From Candidatus Omnitrophota bacterium (GTDB lineage Bacteria; Omnitrophota; Gorgyraeia; Zapsychrales; Fredricksoniimonadaceae): DNA of 36,207 nucleotides. The stretch is from assembly GCA_903908245.1 (NCBI GenBank), contig CAIVRE010000034.1, forward strand, positions 1 through 36,207, read 5' to 3'. The position numbers and the translations under genes were made by a program. Within the stretch, counting starts at the first letter, position 1. The number at the start of each line of letters is the position of its first letter. Shown here in pieces: positions 1-7,510 of this stretch. The notes under the pieces were generated by a model that worked only from the letters and a program-made list of their open reading frames with translations, had not been told where the DNA came from and made no database searches.

Positions 1-132
1 CAAAAGCGGAAGGAGAAAAAACGATTAACCCTGGAAAGAAGAAAAAGCTATAATCTTAACCAACAAAACAATGGCCCTGATCAGGAGCGATCTGCAAACT
101 TAAGTTTGACTGAAGTGTCCAAAATTGGCTGA
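1..132 (+). pseudogene. Upstream fragment of the PAS histidine kinase, in a different frame
   Basis: From base 1 a reading frame stays open to a TGA at 130-132. It reads like real protein, ending in LSLTEVSKIG after a basic, coiled-coil-like stretch. The downstream kinase frame opens after a TGA at 111-113, and its first residues (YIIYANPSFYALTGY) are the early part of a PAS domain. Joining the two frames anywhere in 114-129 gives a continuous linker plus PAS start. I infer that one base is missing here, either a real frameshift mutation or an assembly error. No convincing slippery heptamer is visible (the local sequence is TCCAAAATTGG), so programmed frameshifting is unlikely. The 5' end lies outside the window. 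Confidence 0.5.
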
Positions 133-215
133 AGACATACATTATTTATGCCAACCCGTCTTTTTATGCTCTTACCGGTTATCCGAAGAACGAGGTCATT
201 GGAAAGAATTATTTC

Positions 216-1157
216 TTGATCTATGGAACGGGTGTAAACGTGCGTGTGATCGAAGAAATACAGAAAACCTTGCGCCAAGGCAGGTCTTTTCACGGGGAGA
301 TGCTGAATTTCAAAAAGAATGGTGAAAAGTTCTGGAGTTTGCTTCGTATTGCTCCTGTACGCGATGCAAAGGGGGTCATTACTCATTATGTGGGGATCAA
401 GACCGACAGTACTTTGATGAGGCAAAGAGATCTGGAGATCGAGGAGCAACGTGAGGAGCTTCTGCATGTTACGCGGGTCGGGAAACTTGCGGAATTTGTT
501 TCGTCTCTCGCTCATGAGATCAGTCAACCGCTTACAGCTATTCTTGCATATGCCCAGGCGGCACAGCGTCTGTTCGCAGGCAGAGAGCCTCAGTTGCAGG
601 AGATCTTGCAGTACATTGTTAATGATGATCAAAGGGCCTCGGAGGTCATTCGGCGGTTACGGGCATTGCTCAAGAAGAGCAGGCCAACGCTTGAGGCTCT
701 TGATATCAATGCCCTGATCAACGATACGGTTTCACTTATTATGACGCATATTACCGTAAGAAATAAGGTCATCAAATTTGATCTTGACAGTGATCTTCCG
801 TCCATCCAGGGCGATCGCATACAGTTGCAGCAGGTGCTCCTGAATCTTATCAGTAATAGTCTGGAAGCGATGGATGAGCGCAGTGATTCCCGCGAGTTAT
901 CGGTTAGGACATTCCAGAAGGATAAGGAAACGATCATGGTCGAGGTCATGGATTCCGGCGGCGGAATTTTAGCGGAGAATATGGATAAACTTTTTGTTCA
1001 TTTCTTTACCAGCAAAGCGGATGGCCTGGGGATGGGATTGTCCATCAGCCGTTCTATTATTGAAGCGCATGGCGGTCGTTTGGAGGCCAGGAATAATCCT
1101 GATAACGGCGCAACGTTTTATTTCAGCCTCCCTGTGGATAAAAAGGATGCTTCATGA
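216..1157 (+). CDS. PAS-domain sensor histidine kinase (FixL-like)
   Basis: Cytoplasmic two-component sensor kinase. The PAS domain starts before this TTG, with YANPSFYALTGYPKNEVIGK readable in frame from about 147, and continues to about residue 63. It resembles the LOV subgroup (VIGKN, LRQGRSFHGEMLNFKKNGEKFW) but has NYFLIYG where LOV has NCRFLQ, so the photoactive cysteine is absent. A short coiled coil (67-85) leads to the HisKA domain with phosphoacceptor His100 in LAHEISQPL. The HATPase follows, with the N box at NLISNSLEA, then DSGGG and GMGLSISRSIIEAHGG. No membrane segment is seen. The TTG at 216 is only the first usable start after the frame break; the true protein probably begins upstream of the window. 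Its stop overlaps the next start (ATGA), so kinase and regulator are translationally coupled. Confidence 0.85.
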   Translation: MIYGTGVNVRVIEEIQKTLRQGRSFHGEMLNFKKNGEKFWSLLRIAPVRDAKGVITHYVGIKTDSTLMRQRDLEIEEQREELLHVTRVGKLAEFVSSLAHEISQPLTAILAYAQAAQRLFAGREPQLQEILQYIVNDDQRASEVIRRLRALLKKSRPTLEALDINALINDTVSLIMTHITVRNKVIKFDLDSDLPSIQGDRIQLQQVLLNLISNSLEAMDERSDSRELSVRTFQKDKETIMVEVMDSGGGILAENMDKLFVHFFTSKADGLGMGLSISRSIIEAHGGRLEARNNPDNGATFYFSLPVDKKDAS

Positions 1158-1774
1158 CGCGTCACGAGTCGATCGTCTATATTGTTGATGATGATGTCTC
1201 TATAGGCAGGGCGCTGACGCTGTTGTTAAAGGCTCATGGATTCAGGGTGGAAGCCTTTCTCTGCGCAACAGAGTTTCTGGCGTTCAAGCATCTTCGGATC
1301 CCTTCCTGCCTTCTGCTGGATGTCCGCCTTCCGGATCTGGATGGCCCGGCTCTTCAAAAGGTTATGGCGGATGAAAAGCTGGATATCCCGATCGTTTTTA
1401 TTACCGGATTTGGGAGTATTCCCATAGGGGTGAAAGCGATGAAACAGGGGGCGGTCGATTTTCTTCCCAAGCCGTTCACTGACCTGGATCTGCTCAATGC
1501 CGTCGAACGCGCGCTCGCCAGAAGCAAGGCGCAGAACAAGTATGGTGCCGAGATAGCACAGATCAAGCGGCGTATTAAAACACTTTCTCCCAGGGAACTG
1601 GAAGTGTTCGTGTTTGTTGCCAAGGGGATGCTTAATAAACAGATCGCGTCAAAGCGGGGGACGGCCCTGCAGACGATCAAGGTCCACCGCGGCCGGGTCA
1701 TGCAGAAGATGCAGGCCAAAACCGTTACAGAACTTATTCACTTTGCCCAAAAAGCGGGCATTGTTCCTTCCTGA
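1154..1774 (+). CDS. FixJ/NarL-type response regulator (REC + LuxR HTH)
   Basis: This is the partner of the preceding kinase, sharing a 4-bp ATGA overlap. Residues 8-120 form a receiver: acidic VDDD at 11-14, phosphoacceptor Asp56 in LLLDVRLP, the Thr of FITGFG and Lys106 in FLPKPF. Residues about 138-190 form a LuxR/GerE helix-turn-helix: LSPRELEVFVFVAKGMLNKQIA, then TIKVHRGRVMQKM, which is the recognition-helix region. The receiver plus HTH at 206 aa fits FixJ/TodT-type regulators, which dimerise on phosphorylation and activate transcription. Targets cannot be read from the sequence. The downstream diguanylate cyclase and envelope-stress genes are candidates by position only. Confidence 0.93.
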   Translation: MTRHESIVYIVDDDVSIGRALTLLLKAHGFRVEAFLCATEFLAFKHLRIPSCLLLDVRLPDLDGPALQKVMADEKLDIPIVFITGFGSIPIGVKAMKQGAVDFLPKPFTDLDLLNAVERALARSKAQNKYGAEIAQIKRRIKTLSPRELEVFVFVAKGMLNKQIASKRGTALQTIKVHRGRVMQKMQAKTVTELIHFAQKAGIVPS

Positions 1775-1817
1775 AACGTTCATCTGGCGTTTTGTGTTCG
1801 CTTATACCCGGGTACAA

Positions 1818-1845
1818 TTGATTCTGTCCCTCCTTTCCTTAGAAT
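1818..1845 (+). promoter_or_regulatory. Candidate sigma70-like promoter for the GGDEF gene
   Basis: TTGATT (1818-1823), a 16-bp spacer and TAGAAT (1840-1845). The ATG at 1852 lies 6 nt past the -10 box, so if this promoter is used the transcript would be leaderless. No Shine-Dalgarno precedes that ATG, which is consistent. Prediction by eye only. Confidence 0.35.
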
Positions 1846-1851
1846 ATTCCT

Positions 1852-2685
1852 ATGGGCACTACTCGCAACACGGTCAAACCGGATAATTTCGACAAGAAAT
1901 ATTCCCCATTCAGGCTTCTTCTTGTATTGGCGTTCTCGATATTTGTGAGCGGGCTTCTAAAGAAGCTTTTATTCTTGTGGTTCCCGATGTTGAATTCATC
2001 AGATATGTCTCTGATCGGTTCAGCCCTGTTGATCGTGATCTTATCCCCGATACTTTACGCATTCTTTTACAGGCCGATGGTCATGCAATATGACAAGTTA
2101 AAGGGAGCGGAAGCGATGATGCGGGAGCTTGCGCTTATTGATGTTCTGACGGGTTTATATAACCGCAGGGGGTTCTTGACGTATGCCGATCACCTTTTGA
2201 AGTTATCGGACCGCACTCAAAGGGGGCTTATCCTGATCTATGCCGACCTTGACAACATGAAACAGATCAATGACAAGCTGGGGCATGAAGAGGGGGATCG
2301 GGCGCTGGTGACGATCGCCGATGTTCTTAAGAAGACGTTCCGTTATTCCGATGTGGTCGGGCGGGTCGGTGGCGACGAGTTTGCCATCCTTGCTTTGGAA
2401 GCGAAAGCGGAAAGTCTTGATGCCCTGCGCAAACGGCTCGATGAGAATCTTAAAAGAACAAAATATAATATTGATTCGATCGATAAATTAACATTCAGCT
2501 TCGGGATCATTTATTACAATCCTGAAAAGCCGCAGACGATCGATGCCCTTCTTAAGAGGGCGGATATGTTGATGTATAAAGAGAAGAATTTCAGGGTCAT
2601 TCCCGCCGTTGGATCAGTCCTGGCCCTGATGTTATACCTTGGTCCAATTGTTTTGTTCTTATTGCCTATTAAGATAGCAGTATGA
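1852..2685 (+). CDS. Membrane-anchored diguanylate cyclase (GGDEF)
   Basis: Makes cyclic di-GMP from two GTP. Two transmembrane helices (about 20-44 and 54-73) are followed by a short linker and a GGDEF domain from about 93 (LALIDVLTGLYNRRGF). The active-site motif GGDEF is intact at 173-177. The inhibitory I-site RxxD (RYSD, 164-167) sits exactly five residues before it, so product inhibition is expected. Other family marks are YADLDNMKQIND and the late SFGI and RADMLMYKEK. After the usual domain end there is an unusual C-terminal hydrophobic segment (about 254-275), a possible third membrane helix. No recognisable sensor domain is present. The stop overlaps a weak upstream ATG of the next gene. 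Start 1852 has no clear ribosome-binding site but fits the first helix. Confidence 0.9.
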   Translation: MGTTRNTVKPDNFDKKYSPFRLLLVLAFSIFVSGLLKKLLFLWFPMLNSSDMSLIGSALLIVILSPILYAFFYRPMVMQYDKLKGAEAMMRELALIDVLTGLYNRRGFLTYADHLLKLSDRTQRGLILIYADLDNMKQINDKLGHEEGDRALVTIADVLKKTFRYSDVVGRVGGDEFAILALEAKAESLDALRKRLDENLKRTKYNIDSIDKLTFSFGIIYYNPEKPQTIDALLKRADMLMYKEKNFRVIPAVGSVLALMLYLGPIVLFLLPIKIAV

Positions 2686-2705
2686 CTCAGGAAGGAGGAG
2701 GCAAG

Positions 2706-3221
2706 ATGACGACAGATATCAAGAAGGTTTTCATTGTTGATGATGATGAATCCGTATGTCGTTCGATCAAGTGTTTGTTGACGACATTCGGGTTCACGGT
2801 GGAAACATTTCTTTCCGGTAAAGATTTCTTTAATGCTGTCGCCGAGACTGATCCGGGATGTCTGGTCCTTGATATTAATATGCCGGGATTGGATGGATGG
2901 GAAGTGCAGAGAAGGCTGGCGATCGCGGGTTCCAAGCGTCAGTTCATTATTATCAGCGCGGACAAGGACGACGGTTTCAGGGAGCGGGCGCTGGAGATCG
3001 GAGCGATAGGTTTTTTGCAAAAACCATTCAATGATCAACAGCTGGTTAATTTGATCAATCAATCATTCGAGATCGGAGAAAACAGTATGAAGAATAATTT
3101 TTTAATGGTTTTTATCGCGGCATTCTTAATGACGACGGTCCTGGGCTGCAATATGTTCAAGGGCGCCGGGAAAGATATGGAGAACGCCGGGCAAAGCATT
3201 CAGAAGACGGCGGATAGATAG
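2706..3221 (+). CDS. Receiver-domain protein in frame with an entericidin-like C-terminus
   Basis: The first 120 residues are a single receiver domain: VDDDE at 11-15, phosphoacceptor Asp56 in LVLDINMPG, and Lys106 in FLQKPF. ATG 2706 is preferred to the ATG at 2682 because AGGAGGAGG stands just before it. There is no stop after the receiver: the frame continues through Met128 into a signal-peptide-like helix, a lipobox (VLGC) and an entericidin-like tail. As one protein this would put a lipoprotein signal in the middle of the chain, which makes little sense. More likely Met128 is a second start (see the nested feature) and the receiver stop has been lost, or the full chain is a true fusion. 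No output domain is seen, so as a regulator it would act through protein contacts. Confidence 0.8.
   Translation: MTTDIKKVFIVDDDESVCRSIKCLLTTFGFTVETFLSGKDFFNAVAETDPGCLVLDINMPGLDGWEVQRRLAIAGSKRQFIIISADKDDGFRERALEIGAIGFLQKPFNDQQLVNLINQSFEIGENSMKNNFLMVFIAAFLMTTVLGCNMFKGAGKDMENAGQSIQKTADR
3087..3221 (+). CDS. Entericidin A/B-like small lipoprotein (nested, in frame)
   Basis: A 44-aa lipoprotein reading from ATG 3087, inside and in frame with the receiver ORF. It has its own Shine-Dalgarno (GGAGAA, 3075-3080, 6 nt before the ATG). It starts MKNN, has a hydrophobic helix (residues 5-19) and a lipobox VLGC with the lipidated Cys21. The mature part CNMFKGAGKDMENAGQSIQK closely follows the entericidin pattern (CNT.RG.GEDI...G.AI), small envelope lipoproteins linked in enterics to stationary phase. 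Its neighbours, a YtjA-type membrane protein and a BON protein, are the usual company of entericidins in stress clusters. I infer independent translation from this start. Confidence 0.7.
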   Translation: MKNNFLMVFIAAFLMTTVLGCNMFKGAGKDMENAGQSIQKTADR

Positions 3222-3248
3222 GATTAAGGAAAAGGGAAGGGGGGGCAT

Positions 3249-3413
3249 ATGTTAAATTGGGCAGTGACATTTTTTATTATCGCGATCATCGCGGCGTTGC
3301 TGGGATTCACCAGTATCGCAGGTTCGGCTGTGGAGATCGCCAAGATCCTGTTCTTTGTGTTTTTGGTCCTGGCTGTCGTTACTTTTATATTCGGAAGACC
3401 CCGAAATGCTTGA
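3249..3413 (+). CDS. YtjA/DUF1328 family small membrane protein
   Basis: A 54-aa protein starting [20 protein letters not shown] and ending in FGRPRNA. It has two transmembrane helices (about 4-20 and 33-48) joined by the [17 protein letters not shown] loop, which is the signature of the DUF1328/YtjA family (LGFGGIAG...AKILF). A purine-rich run (AAGGGAAGGGGGG) precedes the ATG. The function of the family is not known to me. It often sits beside entericidins, BON and CsbD proteins in osmotic/envelope stress clusters, as here. Confidence 0.88.
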   Translation: MLNWAVTFFIIAIIAALLGFTSIAGSAVEIAKILFFVFLVLAVVTFIFGRPRNA

Positions 3414-3459
3414 ATTTAAAACAAAGGATCAAACTAACAGTTAAAAGGAAGGTTTTTAT

Positions 3460-4248
3460 ATGAAGATCAATTATTCAGGATTTGTTGTGATGGTTGCGGT
3501 TACGGCGTTATTTACCGGTGTGCTTGCATGCGCAGCGTTCGCTTCGGAAACGGATAGCCGGATCGAAGCATCTGCGAAGAATTCGTATGTGTATAAGACG
3601 TATCTTCAGAAAGATTCGATCACGACACAGTCCAAAGATGGGGTGGTTACATTATCGGGCAGTGTTTTGGAAGAGTCCCACAAATTTGTGGCCCAGGAAA
3701 CGGTGGCGAATTTGCCCGGGGTCGTAAAGGTGGAGAATCAGCTTGTTTATAAAGGTGAGCAGCCTCCCGAGAATTCGGACGGTTGGGTCGGTGTGAAAGT
3801 AAAGACAGCCCTTTTGTTCCATCGCAATGTCAATGCTTTTAAGACTGAGGTTGGCGTGAAAGAGGGCGTTGTAACATTAAAAGGCGAAGCTTTATCCCAG
3901 GCTCAAAAGGACTTGGCGGGGGAGTATGCTAAAGATGTAGAGGGTGTAAAAGATGTCAAGAACGAGATGACCCTGGTAAAGCCCGAAGAGAATAAAGGAC
4001 AGACATTGGGTGAAAAGATCGATGATGCGTCCATTACCGCCCAGGTCAAGATGGGGCTGTTGTCTCATCACTCGACTAGCGCGATCAATACCAAGGTGTC
4101 AACAAGTGAAGGGGTGGTTACGGTGAGCGGCGTGGCCAAGAATGATGCTGAAAAGGCATTGGTTAGCAAGCTCGCGAACGACGTCAACGGGGTGACGAGT
4201 GTAGTGAATAATATGACCATAGCAGCCCTGGTTGTATCCAAGAAGTAG
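3460..4248 (+). CDS. Exported protein with three BON domains (OsmY-like)
   Basis: A periplasmic stress protein. Residues 1-28 are a signal peptide with likely cleavage at AFA|SE. Three BON domains follow, at about 33-97, 112-172 and 188-255. Each has the alpha-beta-beta-alpha-beta pattern and the hallmark sequence before the second strand (DGVVTLSGSV, EGVVTLKGEA, EGVVTVSGVA), then GVVKVENQL-, GVKDVKNEM- and GVTSVVNNM-type ends. OsmY has two BON domains, so this one has an extra copy. BON domains are thought to bind phospholipid or other envelope surfaces. The Shine-Dalgarno AAGGAAGG stands before ATG 3460. It is the last gene of the envelope block, followed by a terminator. Confidence 0.92.
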   Translation: MKINYSGFVVMVAVTALFTGVLACAAFASETDSRIEASAKNSYVYKTYLQKDSITTQSKDGVVTLSGSVLEESHKFVAQETVANLPGVVKVENQLVYKGEQPPENSDGWVGVKVKTALLFHRNVNAFKTEVGVKEGVVTLKGEALSQAQKDLAGEYAKDVEGVKDVKNEMTLVKPEENKGQTLGEKIDDASITAQVKMGLLSHHSTSAINTKVSTSEGVVTVSGVAKNDAEKALVSKLANDVNGVTSVVNNMTIAALVVSKK

Positions 4249-4270
4249 TTTTTGTATATATGGTCTGGTG

Positions 4271-4316
4271 CGCGTAGGGGTGTTCCCGGGAGGTCGCCCC
4301 TATGCGTTTATTTTAT
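4271..4316 (+). terminator. Rho-independent terminator after the BON gene
   Basis: A ten-pair stem, CGCGTAGGGG (4271-4280) with CCCCTATGCG (4297-4306), containing one G-T pair, followed by TTTATTTTAT. It ends the envelope-stress block and separates it from ptsP. Confidence 0.85.
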
Positions 4317-4345
4317 CGAGCAATTAGATATGGTCCGGGATCAAG

Positions 4346-6601
4346 ATGAAACGCGATAATTCCAAACTTATCAGTGATATTGGTGAACTGACCGCGCTTT
4401 TCACGGATGCTGCGAACCTTGACGCCCTTCTTGCGAACATCGTCAAAATGATCGCGTTCTATATGAAAGTGGAGGTTTGCTCGGTTTATCTTTTTGACGA
4501 TGATACCCAGATGTTAACGCTCAGGGCGGCCAAGGGGCTCCGGGCCGGGTCTATCGGTAAGGTTCGTATTAAGTCGGGTGAAGGGCTTACGGGGATCGCG
4601 TTCAAGGAGTTAAGGGCCGTTTGTGAAGGGGATACGGCCAGGCATCCTGATTTTCGTCCCGTGCCGGGGATCAATGATGAAAAGTATTGTTCATTCCTGG
4701 CGATCCCGATCTTGCGTGGACAGAACCGCATCGGAGTGATGGCGCTTCAGAGTGTAAAAAGAGATTATTTTTCTAATGAAGACGTCAATATCTTTCGTGC
4801 GATCACGTCCCAGCTGGTGACCACGATCGAGATGGCCAAGCTGTTGTTTTCTTTTGATCACCCCCGGCTTGATCCTGTGGTCGACCTGAAGCCGACGCGG
4901 CTCAAGTTTGTTAAAGGCCGGGTGGGCGCCGTGGGTTCAGCCATGGGCGATTCTATTGTCTTTGCGCCGCTGGCATTGGGAGACTTTAAAGTTCCCAAAG
5001 GGCGCAAGGTCCTGACGCTTGATGATTTTCGCCGGGCGGTCGCATTGACCGAGAAGGAATTGCATGAGATGCAAAAGGCCGTTGAAGAAAAATTGCTTGA
5101 TGTTGTTGCTCTGATCTTTTCCGCGCAGATCATGATGCTCAAGGACAGGGCCATGCTGGGGGCCATGGAAGCGTTGATCGTGAAAGGCAGCCCTCCCCAG
5201 GATGCCGTCCGCGCTGTTATCGGGGAGTATGTGTCGCGGTTCGAGCGGATGACAAATGAATATGTGCGTGAAAAACGTTACGATGTTATTGATGTCGGCC
5301 GCCGGATCCTGACAAATATGGCCGGGCGCATCGACAGCCGTGACCAGTATGTCGGGAAAGTGGTTATTGCGCGCGAACTTCTGCCGTCGGACATCATGAA
5401 GCTCAGTCTGCAGAAGGTGGGGGGTGTTGTGCTTTTGTCGGGCGGTGTTACATCGCACGTTGCAGTCCTGGCGCGGTCGTTGAACATTCCTCTGGTGGTC
5501 GTTGATGAACCGAGGCTTTTAACCGTGACGGACGGGTCGTGTGTCCTGCTTGACGGGGCCATGGGGAATATCTTTATTGAGCCATCCGAGGCTGTTGTTC
5601 GTGCTTTTCGGGAGAAAGAAAAGTCGCGCGCGGATGTCAAGCGTATCCAAAAAGCTCTTTTGAACGAGACCCGCACCAGTGATGGTGTGAGAGTGACCCT
5701 GCTCGCGAATATAAATCTTTTGGCGGATCTCGACGTTGCCAAGGCTTTTAAAGCGGAGGGGGTTGGCCTTTACCGCAGTGAATTCCCGTTTTTGCTGCGA
5801 GGTGATTTTCCTTCCGAAGAAGAGCAGTATGTGATCTACCGCCGCCTGGTCGAGAGCATGAAAGGCCGTGAAGTCACGTTCCGTACCCTTGATGTTGGCG
5901 GTGACAAGATGCTTTCATATTATGATAATACAAGAGAGGCCAATCCCTTTCTTGGTTTGCGCTCGATCCGGTTCTCGATCAAGAACAGGGATATTTTTAT
6001 CCATCAGATACGGGCGATCCTGCGGGCAAGTTTTGATGCGGATGTCCGTATCATGTTCCCGATGATCTCTTCGGTGGATGAATTCGTGGTTGCGCGCGAT
6101 ATGGTCAGGGAATGTGCACGCGCCCTAAAGTCTGAGGGACGGCCGTATCAGCCGCGGGTGAAGATCGGCGCGATGATCGAGGTCCCTTCGATATTGGAAG
6201 TCATTGATGAGTTAGCCTCCCAGGCAGAGTTCTTTTCCATTGGGACCAATGACCTGATCCAGTACATGCTGGCCGTTGATCGTACGAATGAAAAAGTCGC
6301 GGAGTTTTATTTTCCGCATCATCCCGCGGTTTTGCGGGCCATAAAGCGGGTGGCCGATGGCGCCTTGCGTCATCAAAGGGATATTTCGGTGTGCGGGGAT
6401 ATGGCCCATGATCCGCGGTATATACCTTTTCTGATCGGTATTGGCATCAGGAAGTTCAGCCTGGATGCCCGTTATTTACCGAGGATCCAGCAGTGTATCG
6501 CGGGGATAGATACGGGGAAAGCGGGAGTGTTCGCGGCTGAACTTTTAGGGAAGTCGAGTGTTAGTGAGACCGCGCGGCTCTTAGATCACGCGGTCTTTTA
6601 A
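4346..6601 (+). CDS. ptsP: Phosphoenolpyruvate-protein phosphotransferase with GAF domain (EI-Ntr)
   Basis: First enzyme of the nitrogen-type PTS: it takes phosphate from PEP onto a histidine and passes it to an HPr/NPr protein. Residues 1-170 are a GAF domain (VCSVYLFDDDTQMLTLRAAKGL, GEGLTGIAF, SFLAIPILR). The EI part follows: an N-terminal HPr-binding and swivelling domain with phosphoacceptor His371 in GGVTSHVAVLARSLNIPLVV, then the PEP-binding barrel (GVGLYRSEF, FRTLDVGGDK, NPFLGLRSIR, FPMISSVDEF, GAMIEVPS, FSIGTNDLIQY) with catalytic Cys683 in VCGDMAHD. The length of 751 aa is normal for PtsP. No HPr or EIIA gene lies in the window, so its partner is elsewhere. The usual GE after the cysteine is GD here, a conservative change. 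Start ATG 4346 has only a weak ribosome-binding site. Confidence 0.92.
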   Translation: MKRDNSKLISDIGELTALFTDAANLDALLANIVKMIAFYMKVEVCSVYLFDDDTQMLTLRAAKGLRAGSIGKVRIKSGEGLTGIAFKELRAVCEGDTARHPDFRPVPGINDEKYCSFLAIPILRGQNRIGVMALQSVKRDYFSNEDVNIFRAITSQLVTTIEMAKLLFSFDHPRLDPVVDLKPTRLKFVKGRVGAVGSAMGDSIVFAPLALGDFKVPKGRKVLTLDDFRRAVALTEKELHEMQKAVEEKLLDVVALIFSAQIMMLKDRAMLGAMEALIVKGSPPQDAVRAVIGEYVSRFERMTNEYVREKRYDVIDVGRRILTNMAGRIDSRDQYVGKVVIARELLPSDIMKLSLQKVGGVVLLSGGVTSHVAVLARSLNIPLVVVDEPRLLTVTDGSCVLLDGAMGNIFIEPSEAVVRAFREKEKSRADVKRIQKALLNETRTSDGVRVTLLANINLLADLDVAKAFKAEGVGLYRSEFPFLLRGDFPSEEEQYVIYRRLVESMKGREVTFRTLDVGGDKMLSYYDNTREANPFLGLRSIRFSIKNRDIFIHQIRAILRASFDADVRIMFPMISSVDEFVVARDMVRECARALKSEGRPYQPRVKIGAMIEVPSILEVIDELASQAEFFSIGTNDLIQYMLAVDRTNEKVAEFYFPHHPAVLRAIKRVADGALRHQRDISVCGDMAHDPRYIPFLIGIGIRKFSLDARYLPRIQQCIAGIDTGKAGVFAAELLGKSSVSETARLLDHAVF

Positions 6602-6610
6602 GCAGAGGTT

Positions 6611-7504
6611 GTGATGTTAGTCAGCAGGAAAGATGATCCATCGTGCAGTTATCAGGAAAGTGTCAGGCGCATTAATGATCTATGCGGGCTTGACGGGGAA
6701 GATGTTTCCCCGGATGGGCGCACAATCTTCATGGCACGCGGAGAGAGAACGCGTCATGCCATTGTCTTTTTTCACGGGAACACCAATAGCCCCCGGCAAT
6801 TTGAAGTGCTGGGGAATACTTTTTATCAAATGGGATATAATGTTTTGATCCCCCGGGTCCCTCATCACGGGCTCAAGGACCGGATGACCAATGACCTTTC
6901 CAGGCTTACGGCGTTCGAACTGATCAAATTGTGCGACGATTGCGTGGATATTGCCCGGGGATTGGGTGATCATGTGACGGTCGTTGGCTTTTCAATGGGC
7001 GCGAATATCGCCGGCTGGGCTGCGCAAAACAGAAGTGATGTGGATAAAGCTGTTATTATCGCTCCATTCTGGGGGTGGAAGGGCCTGCCGACTTATTGTT
7101 TCAAACCATTTATTAACTTTTTGTTTGTTTTACCCAATAAGTTTGTTTGGTGGGATAAAAAGGCAAAGACGGCGCTTACGGGGCCGACATCTTCCTATTA
7201 TGGATTCTCGACCCGCGGAGTAGCGCAGATCATGTACCTGGGCTGGCTCACGATGAAAGAAGCCAGGAGGGCTGCTCCGAAGGCGCGAGCCATTGTTGTT
7301 ATCACAAGCGCCTTTGATAATTCGGTCGACGAGAAGAATCTTGACAGGGTGGTTGACCAGTGGCGCCGGCATGGCGGGGTCAAGATAACACGCTTCAAGT
7401 TTGATAAAGCGATAGGTGTCTTTCACGACATGATCGACCCTCAGCAACCTTATCAGAAGACTTCGGTTGTTTACCCCAGGCTCATAGAACTGATCGAGAA
7501 TTAA
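6611..7504 (+). CDS. Alpha/beta hydrolase
   Basis: A soluble serine hydrolase of the alpha/beta fold, substrate unknown. The oxyanion-hole strand is IVFFHGNTNSP (51-61). The nucleophile elbow is VVGFSMGA with Ser128. A late acid is Asp236 or Asp240 (ITSAFDNSVD), and the catalytic His is probably His272 in GVFHDMIDPQ. A cap-like insertion with several aromatics lies at about 155-215. The GTG at 6611 is immediately followed by an ATG at 6614; AGAGG precedes both and either could be the start. It lies 9 nt after ptsP, so it is probably co-transcribed with it. It ends 6 nt from the convergent STT3-like gene with no terminator visible between. It could be an esterase or monoacylglycerol-lipase type enzyme. 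Confidence 0.85.
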   Translation: MMLVSRKDDPSCSYQESVRRINDLCGLDGEDVSPDGRTIFMARGERTRHAIVFFHGNTNSPRQFEVLGNTFYQMGYNVLIPRVPHHGLKDRMTNDLSRLTAFELIKLCDDCVDIARGLGDHVTVVGFSMGANIAGWAAQNRSDVDKAVIIAPFWGWKGLPTYCFKPFINFLFVLPNKFVWWDKKAKTALTGPTSSYYGFSTRGVAQIMYLGWLTMKEARRAAPKARAIVVITSAFDNSVDEKNLDRVVDQWRRHGGVKITRFKFDKAIGVFHDMIDPQQPYQKTSVVYPRLIELIEN

Positions 7505-7510
7505 GAGGGG

